64,000 nucleotides of DNA. Origin: Cellulomonas cellasea (lineage in GTDB: Bacteria > Actinomycetota > Actinomycetes > Actinomycetales > Cellulomonadaceae). The stretch covers positions 124,001 to 188,000 of the forward strand of contig NZ_BJLR01000013.1 in assembly GCF_006538745.1 (NCBI RefSeq), read 5' to 3'. Each line of letters begins with the position of its first letter. Position 1 is the stretch's first letter. Below are positions 34,541 to 42,817 of this stretch, piece by piece. Below the pieces are notes generated by a model. The model was not told the DNA's origin, made no database searches, and was given only the letters and a program-made list of their open reading frames with translations. Made by a program: the position numbers and the translations under genes.

Positions 34541-36192
34541 GCCGACCGTGCCTCGGTGAGAAGGCTTGCCATGACGTCGTCCACGCACCGGTCCGCATCT
34601 GTGTAGGCGCGCGCTCGGAAACCGGGCGACGGGATGTAGAAGTTGAAGTGCCTCGACCCCTCCGTCAGGCCGCCGAGGTAGAACACGTTGTCGGTCACGC
34701 CTCCCTCGGGACCCTTCGGGTGGAACCGGGAGTCGACCGCGATCCCTACCGGCCTTCCGGCGCTCAGCCTGACGCAGGCCTGGCCCCGGCGGACGGCGTC
34801 CGCGAGGAACCCCGGGAGCTCTCCCGTGCCGGGCGACGGCAGGAACGCGTCGTAGTAGAGCTCAGCGGCGACGGCTGCTGGTTTCCTGAGCGTCGTCGAG
34901 ACGACCCGAAAGCCTGCTGACCCACGCTCGACCCTCGGACTCGGACCCACCGTGTGGCGCAGGACGCCGGATCGTTGCAGCGCGAGCAGCTCCTGGCCGC
35001 GTGACGCGGGGGGACCCACCGTGTACCGGTAGAACAGAGGAAGAACGGAACGGAGCAGGGCCACGTGGCTCTCGGGCGCGAGCCGGTCGAAGTCGCAGAG
35101 TCGCCTGACCTCGTCCCGGAGGAGCTTCATGCTCTCGATCCCCCGTCGACGTGGGGGCAGCACGGGCAGCGAGCACTCCATCAGGTCTGCAGCCAGCGTG
35201 TCGCGCACCGACGCCTCATAGGCCTCGGACGACTCGTGCAACGTCGGCGCACGCTCGATGTCGTCGTGGAGCAGCCGCGGGGAGGCGGCCGTTGCGGCGC
35301 ACTCCGTCGGCTCGGCGGCGTCCCAGCACTCGGCCTCGGCCATCTTCGTCATCAGCGCGGGAAGCACGGCGGTGAGGAGCTCGACGGACCGGGCGCCCTC
35401 CTCGGCGGCCGGCACCTGGAGCGTCGCGTCCCATCCCTCGAGGTCACGCAGCGGCGCCGTGGGCCTGCAGAGCGGGAAGAACCCGTTCCGCGAGAACTGG
35501 TGGATGACCGGCTCGGCGCCGCTGCGGTGGTAGACCAGCTCTCCGGACGCGTCACTGGCCTCGAAACGCCCTCCGCGGCCCACGGTGAGCTCGATGATCG
35601 CGTCGATCGCCGTCAGGCCCATGCCGGCCAGGATCACGGGCTCGCCCGGCCCGGCCAGCGACAGGTCCAGCCGCGCCGGCGGGACGCCGACGGTGATGAA
35701 CACGAAGTCGGAGCGGAGGACGGCGCCGCCGGAGAGCGCGAGCGCGACGCCCGACGGCTGAGCGTCCATCGTCAGCACGCGCTCGGGCACGTGCGTCACC
35801 GTGACACCGTCGGGCAGGTCGTCGACGAGCGCGTCGTACGTCCACTCGAGGTAGTCGCTCAGCCACACGCGGGGGAGGTAGTCCCGTGACTCGGGTGCCC
35901 GGACACCGCTGACGCGGTACTCCCGGTGGTGGAGGAACTCGAGGAACGTGTACGCCCCCGCTGCGCCCGTCGCCGCGCCGCCGAGGATGTCGATGTCCCC
36001 TGCCGCGGTGTTGAGGAGCAGGTACTCGGGCGTCCCGCGATACACGCCTCCGCCCGGCCTGCTCGGTTCGACGACGGAGATCTCCAGGCGAGGGATGCCA
36101 GGCTCGGGTGCTCTCCACCGCTCGATGATCCGGTCGAGAACCATGAGCCCCCAGGGGCCGCACCCCACGATCGTGAGGCGTACCGCACTCAC
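34537..36192 (-). CDS. FAD/NAD(P)-binding protein (COG4529-like)
   Basis: 551 aa. N-terminal dinucleotide motif LTIVGCGPWGLMVLDRI and, further on, a second nucleotide-binding segment PVILAGMGLTAIDAIIEL. VYRGTPEYLLLNTAAGDIDI resembles FAD-NAD(P)-binding monooxygenase-like proteins of unknown substrate. GTG at 36192 overlaps the upstream GT stop (GTGA) and puts the Rossmann motif at residue 6. May oxidise or hydroxylate the operon's product; no closer assignment is possible. Confidence 0.8.
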   Translation of the reverse strand: MSAVRLTIVGCGPWGLMVLDRIIERWRAPEPGIPRLEISVVEPSRPGGGVYRGTPEYLLLNTAAGDIDILGGAATGAAGAYTFLEFLHHREYRVSGVRAPESRDYLPRVWLSDYLEWTYDALVDDLPDGVTVTHVPERVLTMDAQPSGVALALSGGAVLRSDFVFITVGVPPARLDLSLAGPGEPVILAGMGLTAIDAIIELTVGRGGRFEASDASGELVYHRSGAEPVIHQFSRNGFFPLCRPTAPLRDLEGWDATLQVPAAEEGARSVELLTAVLPALMTKMAEAECWDAAEPTECAATAASPRLLHDDIERAPTLHESSEAYEASVRDTLAADLMECSLPVLPPRRRGIESMKLLRDEVRRLCDFDRLAPESHVALLRSVLPLFYRYTVGPPASRGQELLALQRSGVLRHTVGPSPRVERGSAGFRVVSTTLRKPAAVAAELYYDAFLPSPGTGELPGFLADAVRRGQACVRLSAGRPVGIAVDSRFHPKGPEGGVTDNVFYLGGLTEGSRHFNFYIPSPGFRARAYTDADRCVDDVMASLLTEARSA

Positions 36193-37025
36193 GACGCGGC
36201 CTCGAGATGCCGGTTGATGAAGGCGAGCTCGAGCGGGAGCTCGTGGACCATCCTCTCGATGTCGGCCTCGACGAGAGCCCGCCGTGCAGCAGGGACCAGC
36301 GGCAGGTTGCGCCGAGCGATCCTCCCGACCCATTCCTGGTGCCGCTCGACGGCGGCGTTGGACAGGCCGTGCCCGTGCCGGCGGTAGACGAAGCCCGGTA
36401 CGCCCGTGAAGGCGTACTCCACCTGAGCGCTCAGCCGCAGCTTGAGGTCCCAGTTCTCGTAGAAGGGGAGCGTCGGGTCGTGACCGCCGGCCGCGTCGTA
36501 GACGCGCCGGCTGAGCAGGAAGTTCTGGGGGACCAGGCACGTCCGGGTGATGAGCCCGTCGAGGATGCTTCCCTCTCGGACCGGTCGGATGTCACGGAAG
36601 CGGGACACCACGGAGCCCGACCCGTCGGCGATGTGCACGTCCGAGAAGGCGACGACCTCTCTGCCGAGACGGGACACGTAGTACTGGTGGAGCTCGAGCT
36701 CCTCCTGCAGCTTCGTGTCGCACTGGACGTAGTCGTCGCTGTCGATGTAGTTGAGCAGGTCGCCCTGCGACACCCTGATCCCGTCGATGCGAGTCTGCGA
36801 GACGCCGGTGTTCACGGGGTGCCGCACGACCCGCACCTCCGGATGCTCGCGCTCCAGCATCGCGATCTCGTCGAGGGAGCCATCCGTCGAGGCGTCGTCG
36901 ACGATCACGATCTCGTCCGGTGGCCGCGTCTGCGACAGGAAGCTCTCGACGCAGCGTCTGATGTAGTCCCCGTTGTTGTAGTTGACGACGACGGTGGAGA
37001 TGGTGGGCACCAGCCGCCCCCTCAC
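36189..37025 (-). CDS. GT2-family glycosyltransferase
   Basis: 278 aa, GT-A fold: STVVVNYNNGDYIRRCVESF, IVIVDDASTDGS, and the metal/sugar-nucleotide DxD in YIDSDDYVQ. ENWDLKLRL is the likely catalytic ED-type region. No membrane helices. GTG at 37025 overlaps the oxidase stop (GTGA). Second glycosyltransferase of the operon; sugar donor unknown. Confidence 0.88.
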   Translation of the reverse strand: MRGRLVPTISTVVVNYNNGDYIRRCVESFLSQTRPPDEIVIVDDASTDGSLDEIAMLEREHPEVRVVRHPVNTGVSQTRIDGIRVSQGDLLNYIDSDDYVQCDTKLQEELELHQYYVSRLGREVVAFSDVHIADGSGSVVSRFRDIRPVREGSILDGLITRTCLVPQNFLLSRRVYDAAGGHDPTLPFYENWDLKLRLSAQVEYAFTGVPGFVYRRHGHGLSNAAVERHQEWVGRIARRNLPLVPAARRALVEADIERMVHELPLELAFINRHLEAAS

Positions 37026-38437
37026 CGCGCGCCGACCGCGACGTCAGCGCGGGGGAAGTAGGAGTCGCGCACGGACGTCTCGGAACCGTCGATCCACTCC
37101 GACACCGCGTCCGCGACGGCCGGCGCCTGGGCGAACCCGCCCGTGTTGTGACCACCGGTGACGAGCAGGCGGCCCCCCGGCCCTTCCGCCTGGTCATCGA
37201 AGACTCCCGCGCACGACGGCGTCCACGGTCGTACGCAGACCCGCGAGAGCCGGCCGGGCACGACGAGGCCCCGCTCCCGACCCGTGGCGTACTGGCCCGG
37301 GAAGAGCTGGCGCGCCGTGTCGTGCAGGACGCGCGCCAGGTCGGCCTGCCACTCGGGTTCGAGGAGCTCCAGGTCTGCGCCGACATAGGCGTGACCGGAG
37401 CTGATGTGGATGACCGGCGACCCGTCGGGCGCTCGACCCGGGATGATGTTCGCGCCGGCGCTCGACTCGTCCGCCGCGAACCCGTCCCTCGTCAGCTTGA
37501 TGGGCGTCTCGAGGCGCCGACCGTCGTTCGGCAGGGTCAGCCACCCCCCTGCCACGCCCGCCAGCAGCTCGCGGCTCGGCATCCCCAGGAGCGTGTTCGG
37601 GCGCGGTACGCCGGGCGAGATCACCACGTGGGTACCGGAGATCCTCGAACCGTCACCGGTCACCAGGCCGCTGAACTCTCCCCCCGGCGTCATGGCGACC
37701 TCGGCGACCTCGGTGTTCCAGATGAACCGTGTGCCGGACTGCTCCAGGCGAGAGAGGGACCTGCACACGAATCCGTGCACGTTGATCCCGAACCCCTGGA
37801 CCCGGATCGCGCCGAGGTAGGAGCGCGAGCCGTACTCGGCCATCGCCCCGAGCTCCGCGTCGATCTCGTCGGCCGACAGCTCGCTGATGAAGGCTCCGAT
37901 GGCACGCTCGCCCTCGACACCGGCGGCATGGGCAGCCGGGTTCAGGTACACGCGCAGGAGGCGCTCGACCGTGATGCCCTCGAACAGGTCGGGGAGCTCC
38001 GAGATGAGCTGGCGCCAACGTGCAAGCCCGTGCCGGTTGCAGCCGATCAGGTGGTCGTTGAGCCGGCGGTAGTCCAGCGGCGACACGTCACGGAACTTCG
38101 CGATCCACTCCCGGTCGCTGTCGCGCAGCCGTTGGGGGGGCACGCCGAGCCATCCGCCGTCGGCGATCGTCCGATCGAACTGCGTGCACCCCATGTCCTG
38201 GGTGGGCTTCAGGAAGTGGTGGCGAGACTCGTTCAAGGAGACGATCCGACCGTCGCACCCGCCCATGGTGCACGCCTGGGAGCGGGGTCCGGGGAGGCGG
38301 GGATCCGGTCCGGCGTCGACCATGAGCAGGGGGACGCCGAGCCGGCTGAGCCGGATCCCTGTCACGAGGTTCACCGCGCCGGTCCCGACGAGGACGACCC
38401 CGTCGTGATCGATCGTGCTGTGTGCAGCCGTGCTCAT
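37022..38437 (-). CDS. FAD-dependent oxidoreductase (DAO-like)
   Basis: 471 aa. FAD-binding motif GVVLVGTGAVNLVTGIRLS near residue 13, then LLMVDAGPDPRLPGPRSQAC. Central substrate domain with SRSYLGAIRVQGFGINVHGF. C-terminal FAD loop LLVTGGHNTGGFAQAPAVAD. Resembles D-amino-acid oxidase/glycine-oxidase-type flavoproteins, so an imine product is plausible. That fits the Rid protein in the same cluster. ATG at 38437 overlaps the first GT stop (ATGA). Confidence 0.82.
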   Translation of the reverse strand: MSTAAHSTIDHDGVVLVGTGAVNLVTGIRLSRLGVPLLMVDAGPDPRLPGPRSQACTMGGCDGRIVSLNESRHHFLKPTQDMGCTQFDRTIADGGWLGVPPQRLRDSDREWIAKFRDVSPLDYRRLNDHLIGCNRHGLARWRQLISELPDLFEGITVERLLRVYLNPAAHAAGVEGERAIGAFISELSADEIDAELGAMAEYGSRSYLGAIRVQGFGINVHGFVCRSLSRLEQSGTRFIWNTEVAEVAMTPGGEFSGLVTGDGSRISGTHVVISPGVPRPNTLLGMPSRELLAGVAGGWLTLPNDGRRLETPIKLTRDGFAADESSAGANIIPGRAPDGSPVIHISSGHAYVGADLELLEPEWQADLARVLHDTARQLFPGQYATGRERGLVVPGRLSRVCVRPWTPSCAGVFDDQAEGPGGRLLVTGGHNTGGFAQAPAVADAVSEWIDGSETSVRDSYFPRADVAVGAR

Positions 38438-39315
38438 GTTCTGACCCCCTGCATGGATGGAAGCTCGCCCAGCAGCACGTGGTTCAGGCACACCGCGCGG
38501 TGCGTCGTCAGCAGCTGTACGGCTGTGTCGCCCGGGAACTTCGAGGCGAAGTAGTGGCGATTCGAGTCGGCGGAGACCCGCCTGCTGTGCTGCGGCTTGT
38601 CGTGGGGGTGATGGAAGCCCACCGCATCGTGCGCCCACCGGTATCTCGCGCCGCTGCGGTGGAGTCGGTACCCGAGATCCACGTCCTCGACGCCCCACGA
38701 CGTGTAGGCCTCGTCGAACCCGCCGGCCTCGAGCACCATCTGCGTCGGCGCAGAGGCGTTCGCGGTCCAGAAGAGCGCCCAGGGTGCCGGCCACGAGCCG
38801 AAGGGCACGTCGAGGGACGAGAGGCAGTGGTCCCGGGGATCCTGGAAGTCTTCGCGACCCTCGAGGTGGGAGAAGCGAGACCCCTCGCCGAGGCTCGTCC
38901 AGAGCCTGACGAGCTCCTCCTCGGAGGAGTTGTCCTGGCTGAACCCGAGGAGCCGCCCGACGACCACGTCCTCGCCCGCCTGGACCTCGACGTGTCGGTC
39001 GACCGACGTGCGGTGCATGACGACGCCGGAGTCGACGAAGACGCAGATCGGCGAATCCGCGAGGCGTATCCCCAAGTTCCGTGCGCGCGCCACCCGAAAT
39101 CCCTCGTCCGGCTGGAACACGTACGTCAGGCGTAGCGCACGGGTGAACTCGTCGACCACCGCCCTCGTCCGGTCGGTCGATCCGTCGTCCACGACGATGA
39201 CCTCGAAGTCGCTCCGTGACTGCGCCGACAGCGACGTCAGCGTCAGGCGAAGGAGGTCTGCTCGGTTGAAGGTCGGCACGATCACCGTGGCGCTGGGCGC
39301 ACTGCTGTGTGTCAT
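38434..39315 (-). CDS. GT2-family glycosyltransferase with galactosyltransferase-type C-domain
   Basis: 293 aa. N-domain ATVIVPTFNRADLLRLTLTS, VIVVDDGSTDRTR; RARNLGIRLADSPICVFVDSG (DSG replaces the usual DxD). The C-part, FDEAYTSWGVEDVDLGYRLH with FHHPHDKPQ, matches the Glyco_transf_7C/GalNAc-transferase acceptor region. ATG at 39315, with GGAAG upstream; the frame is open 63 codons further, but with low-complexity sequence. First gene of the fully overlapping operon. Confidence 0.87.
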   Translation of the reverse strand: MTHSSAPSATVIVPTFNRADLLRLTLTSLSAQSRSDFEVIVVDDGSTDRTRAVVDEFTRALRLTYVFQPDEGFRVARARNLGIRLADSPICVFVDSGVVMHRTSVDRHVEVQAGEDVVVGRLLGFSQDNSSEEELVRLWTSLGEGSRFSHLEGREDFQDPRDHCLSSLDVPFGSWPAPWALFWTANASAPTQMVLEAGGFDEAYTSWGVEDVDLGYRLHRSGARYRWAHDAVGFHHPHDKPQHSRRVSADSNRHYFASKFPGDTAVQLLTTHRAVCLNHVLLGELPSMQGVRT

Positions 39316-39713
39316 ACACGCTTCCGTGGCTCGATCGGATCTCGGCCCGTGCCGGGTGTCCGGTGGTCTCCCGCGCTCGGCACTGCTGCGCTCGGGACCC
39401 GTCAGACCACGCGGCCCCGGTCCTGGTCCCTGCACCTCGACCGGTGCGCCGCACGTCGTCGTGCGGTCGTGCTCCGTGCTGTGTTCGTCGTCATCGACTG
39501 ACACCCCCCTGGCTCCGCGATAGTGCCAGGGGGCACAAAACAGACGAATCGTGCGTCCACGGGGTGGTCACCTCGTCCGATCCCGGACGACGGCCGGTTC
39601 GCTCGTCACGCAGTCGTCGCTCCTCCGGACGCGCACCGTCGGCAGTGGACGGACACCGAGCGCACACCAGCAAGGCAACGCGGTCCGCCGTCCCGCTGAC
39701 GCGCGGGCTCCGG
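39316..39713. other. Upstream region of the glycosyltransferase/oxidase operon
   Basis: Between the operon's first gene and the stop of the next leftward gene. GTGCC-AGGG-GGCAC (39522-39535) is a small inverted repeat next to AAAACAGACGAATC, the most AT-rich point, and may be near the promoter. I see no gene. Confidence 0.45.
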
Positions 39714-41174
39714 TCAGTGGTCCAGGCGCCCGTGGCCGTCCGCGACGCGGCCTCGGGTGCCCGGCGGGTCGGTCACGGACCAGGTCCGGGAGCGACGGTC
39801 GCACCCTCCCATCGACACCCAGGAACCCTCGGGCAGCACGACGTCGTCCTCGCCGGCGGCCGACGGCACGTCGGCCGGACCCAGGCCCTTCGACCGCCAC
39901 ACCCGTGCCTCGGCGGGGACGACGCCCCTCGCCGCCCACGCGACGGCCTGCGCGGCATCGAACCCGTGGGCCAGCCAGTCCAGGGCGACCTCCGGCCCCA
40001 GCCCGCCCGCGCCGTACGCGAGCCACTCGTGCGGCTGGGTGACGGGGTCGGCGTCCAGCACGTCGGCGACGAGATCGGGTTCGAGGTCGGCTGCCGTCCA
40101 CGGCAGGAGCTCGTGCGGGCGCATCGCCGGGCGGCGCCGGATCAGTCGGCACAGCGTGCGCGCGGTGACGCCCGCGGCTCGCCACCCGATCGGGTCCCAG
40201 TCGAAGCCTGTCTCGGGCAGGTCCGCCAGGTCGCGCACGGTCCAGCCCGCACGGAGCACGGGTGCAGCGTCGGCCGGGTCCCACCAGGTCGGGTCGGCTG
40301 TCAGCTCCTCGACCGTGGTGAGGCCCTCGCGGAGCAGCGGCACCCACGCCGGCGCACGGGTCGTCGGGTCGGTAGCCAGGAGCAGGCGGACGGCGTCCGC
40401 CTCCGGGAGGCCGGCACGACCGAGGGCGGCTCGAACCGCCGTCACCAGCTCGGGAACGGCCCCGACGAGAGCCAGCTCGACGTGCTCGGCCGGCCGGTCG
40501 GCCACCCCCCGCCAGGCGGCGGCCGCCGCGGCTGCCGGCCCCTGCCACTCGGCGAGGATGCGGTCGGCGCCGACCGGGGACGTGTCGGCGAGCAGCCGCG
40601 CCGCCACCGGGGCGAGCGGGTCCGCCGTGGGCGTGGGACCAGCGGCGGCCCAACCGATGTCCTGAAGTGCACGCAGGAGCCAAGGAAGCGGAAGAGCCTC
40701 GGGCCACGGGGACCGCAGCAGCCAGATCCGACGCCGGGGCGGTGCCGGCAGGCCGGCGATCCGCGCGCAGTGGTCCGCGTGCTCGTCGTCGACCGCGATC
40801 TCGGCGTCCGTCGGGGGGCGGACCGTCACCGGCCCCCCTGCCCGCTCGCTCGTGCGCTGCTCGAGCACGACCCGCGGCAACCGGTCGGGGACCCAGCACC
40901 GCGAGGCACGCGGCCAGAGGGCCGGCAGGCAGGCCAGCAGCGGCGCCGGCTCGAGCACCTGCCATCCGTCGGCCTCGAGCCGCTGGACCTCGGGCAGCTC
41001 GCGGGCCTCGGGCCACCGATCATCCGCGCGACGAGGACGTGGCCCGGCCAGCGCGGCCAGCTCAGCCAGGCGCGGGGGCAGCGGCGGCACGGTGGCCGGG
41101 TCGACCGCGGGGGGCTCGTCGTGGCCCCACGGGTCGGCGCCGGGCAGGCTCCCCATCGTCTGCACGGCACCCAT
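39714..41174 (-). CDS. Hypothetical protein with helical W/G-rich repeats
   Basis: 486 aa, no signal peptide or membrane helix; rich in Ala, Pro, Trp and Arg. The C-terminal half repeats a short unit of the form hydrophobic-x-x-AG-W/V/F-x5-L: APVLRAGWTVRDLADL, IGWRAAGVTARTLCRL, LDWLAHGFDAAQAVAW, AWAARGVVPAEARVW. This suggests a helical-repeat scaffold. No family recognised and no functional link with the operons on either side. ATG at 41174 gives MGAVQTMGSLPGADPWG; MGSLPG at 41156 is an alternative. Confidence 0.6.
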   Translation of the reverse strand: MGAVQTMGSLPGADPWGHDEPPAVDPATVPPLPPRLAELAALAGPRPRRADDRWPEARELPEVQRLEADGWQVLEPAPLLACLPALWPRASRCWVPDRLPRVVLEQRTSERAGGPVTVRPPTDAEIAVDDEHADHCARIAGLPAPPRRRIWLLRSPWPEALPLPWLLRALQDIGWAAAGPTPTADPLAPVAARLLADTSPVGADRILAEWQGPAAAAAAAWRGVADRPAEHVELALVGAVPELVTAVRAALGRAGLPEADAVRLLLATDPTTRAPAWVPLLREGLTTVEELTADPTWWDPADAAPVLRAGWTVRDLADLPETGFDWDPIGWRAAGVTARTLCRLIRRRPAMRPHELLPWTAADLEPDLVADVLDADPVTQPHEWLAYGAGGLGPEVALDWLAHGFDAAQAVAWAARGVVPAEARVWRSKGLGPADVPSAAGEDDVVLPEGSWVSMGGCDRRSRTWSVTDPPGTRGRVADGHGRLDH

Positions 41175-41270
41175 GCTGTCAGCAGCGCGTGACCGATGGC
41201 CGGCAGGGCAGCGCCGCGGGAGTCGCCACGTTCGTCGTGCTGCTCGGCCTGCGTGCTGAGCGCGCCGGAG

Positions 41271-41301
41271 GACCCGGCCCGGCCCGTGGCCGGACCGGGT
41301 C
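41271..41301 (-). terminator. Terminator after the CBM6-DUF1996 gene
   Basis: GACCCGGCCCGGCC (41271-41284) pairs with GGCCGGACCGGGTC (41288-41301) with one mismatch and a 3-base loop, 18 bases past the stop. Confidence 0.7.
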
Positions 41302-41319
41302 CCGAGGCTCACGGCGGGG

Positions 41320-42756
41320 TCAGAAGCCGCCCGCCGCGTTGCACTTCGCGGACTGGTTGATGCAGGTCCGCACCCGCTGCGCCTGGGCTGCCGGCTCCCA
41401 GGCGTTGAAGAAGTCACCGTGCATCGAGAACGTCGACCCCGAGGCGAGCGTGACGTTCGTCGTGTCCATGCCGTGCGGGTAGGAGAAGACGAACGACAGG
41501 TGCGGGATCGGGACCGGGTGGGTCGTCGGGCAGGCTCCCGCGACCGGGTGCGCGACGTGGGCCTTGTGGTCCGGGCTGTCGAGGTGCTTGCCGTCCCAGC
41601 ACTGAGGGAAGACCAGCTGGTAGGTGAGCTGGGCGGTGGGCGCGCAGATCGGCATGACGCCGTCCGCGGTCCGGCCGGTGGCCCCGCCGATGCCCGCGCA
41701 CCAGAAGTGGTTGCCCTGCTTGTCCGGGGTGTCCGTCTGCTGCTTGGCGTTGCCGGCGATCATCCGGAAGCCCTCGGGGAACGGCTGGACCCGGCTCGGG
41801 TCCTTCAGGCTCGACCCGTAGTAGACGATGACCCCGCCGACGGGGTCCACGGCCTTGCCGTTCGAGTAGAGGGTCGGGACCCAGTAGGCCGACTTGTCCT
41901 CGACCGGGTTGCAGTTCGTGCCGCCGGCCTTGAGGGAGTCGAACGTCGAGAACGCGTCGGTGGTCGTGGCGCCGATGAAGGTGTGGTTGTGCGAGGCGCC
42001 GGGCTGGTTCGGGACGACGATCGGGTCGTCGTTGAGGTGGTGGCTCACCTGGCACAGGGCGTGGAACTCGGGGACCCGCACCGGGTCGTTGGTGATCGGC
42101 TTGGGCGTGAGGGCGAAGAACGCCGCGGTGTCAGCGGCCTGCTTCGCGGCGTCGACGGGGATCCAGCCCGCCGTCGGCATCGGGGGCATGGTGTGCGACT
42201 CGTCAGCGGTGACCGTAAACCAGTTGAGGTTCACGAAGTCGCCGGCCTGAGGGCTGCGCAGGACGAGGTAGACGGTGTGCGCGCCGGTGGCCATCGTCAT
42301 CGAGCTCGCCGTCTTCGTCGTCCACGTCTGCCATCCGCCCGTGGACGAGACGGCGAACGTTCCCAGCAGGGGGCCCGTGCGTGAGTCCGCACGCAGCTCC
42401 ACGGTGCCGCCGGCGCTGCTCGCCGAGGCCAGGCGCAGGGTGGCCTTGTGCGCGCCCGTCAGCCCGAGGTCGACGTTGTCGTACCGCAGCCAGTCACCGT
42501 CGGCGAGCCAGCCGACGTTCCTGCCGCCGCCCGTGTCGCCCGTGCTCTCGGTCCGGGCGCCCGACTCGGCACCGTACGACTCCGCCTGGACCGTGACGGT
42601 CTCCGCTGCGGATGCTGCGCTGAGCGGTCCGACGGTCACGGCGAGCGCGCCGGCGGCGGCGAGGATCAGGGCGGCGACCGCGCGGCGTCCCCGTGACGTC
42701 GGGGCGCGTCCTGCTGCGGTCGGCGACGCTGCCGTCCGCTGGTGTCTGCTGTTCAC
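41320..42756 (-). CDS. Secreted CBM6-like plus DUF1996 protein
   Basis: 478 aa. Twin basic N-terminus and hydrophobic core (AVAALILAAAGALAVTVGPLSAASA) form a signal peptide of about 50 residues. CBM6/35-like beta-sandwich (about 53-185: VTVQAESYGAESGARTES, LADGDWLRYDNVDLG, FVNLNWFTVT). DUF1996 (about 215-470) contains CQVSHHLNDDPIVVPNQPG, SHNHTFIGA and cysteine pairs. DUF1996 is common in secreted fungal and actinobacterial proteins; its activity is unclear to me. The CBM suggests polysaccharide. GGAGGAACC precedes the ATG; a LacI-type palindrome lies 48 bases upstream. Confidence 0.88.
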   Translation of the reverse strand: MNSRHQRTAASPTAAGRAPTSRGRRAVAALILAAAGALAVTVGPLSAASAAETVTVQAESYGAESGARTESTGDTGGGRNVGWLADGDWLRYDNVDLGLTGAHKATLRLASASSAGGTVELRADSRTGPLLGTFAVSSTGGWQTWTTKTASSMTMATGAHTVYLVLRSPQAGDFVNLNWFTVTADESHTMPPMPTAGWIPVDAAKQAADTAAFFALTPKPITNDPVRVPEFHALCQVSHHLNDDPIVVPNQPGASHNHTFIGATTTDAFSTFDSLKAGGTNCNPVEDKSAYWVPTLYSNGKAVDPVGGVIVYYGSSLKDPSRVQPFPEGFRMIAGNAKQQTDTPDKQGNHFWCAGIGGATGRTADGVMPICAPTAQLTYQLVFPQCWDGKHLDSPDHKAHVAHPVAGACPTTHPVPIPHLSFVFSYPHGMDTTNVTLASGSTFSMHGDFFNAWEPAAQAQRVRTCINQSAKCNAAGGF

Positions 42757-42803
42757 GGTTCCTCCAAGATCGGACCAAACGGGCGTATCGCACCGTACGC
42801 GTC

Positions 42804-42817
42804 AGAGAGCGCTCTCT
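42804..42817. promoter_or_regulatory. LacI/CebR-type operator
   Basis: AGAGAGCGCTCTCT is a perfect 14-bp palindrome centred on CG, the layout of LacI-family operators (compare the CebR site TGGGAGCGCTCCCA). It lies about 50 bases upstream of the CBM6-DUF1996 start, ending at the stop of the preceding gene. Suggests sugar-dependent control. Confidence 0.7.
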
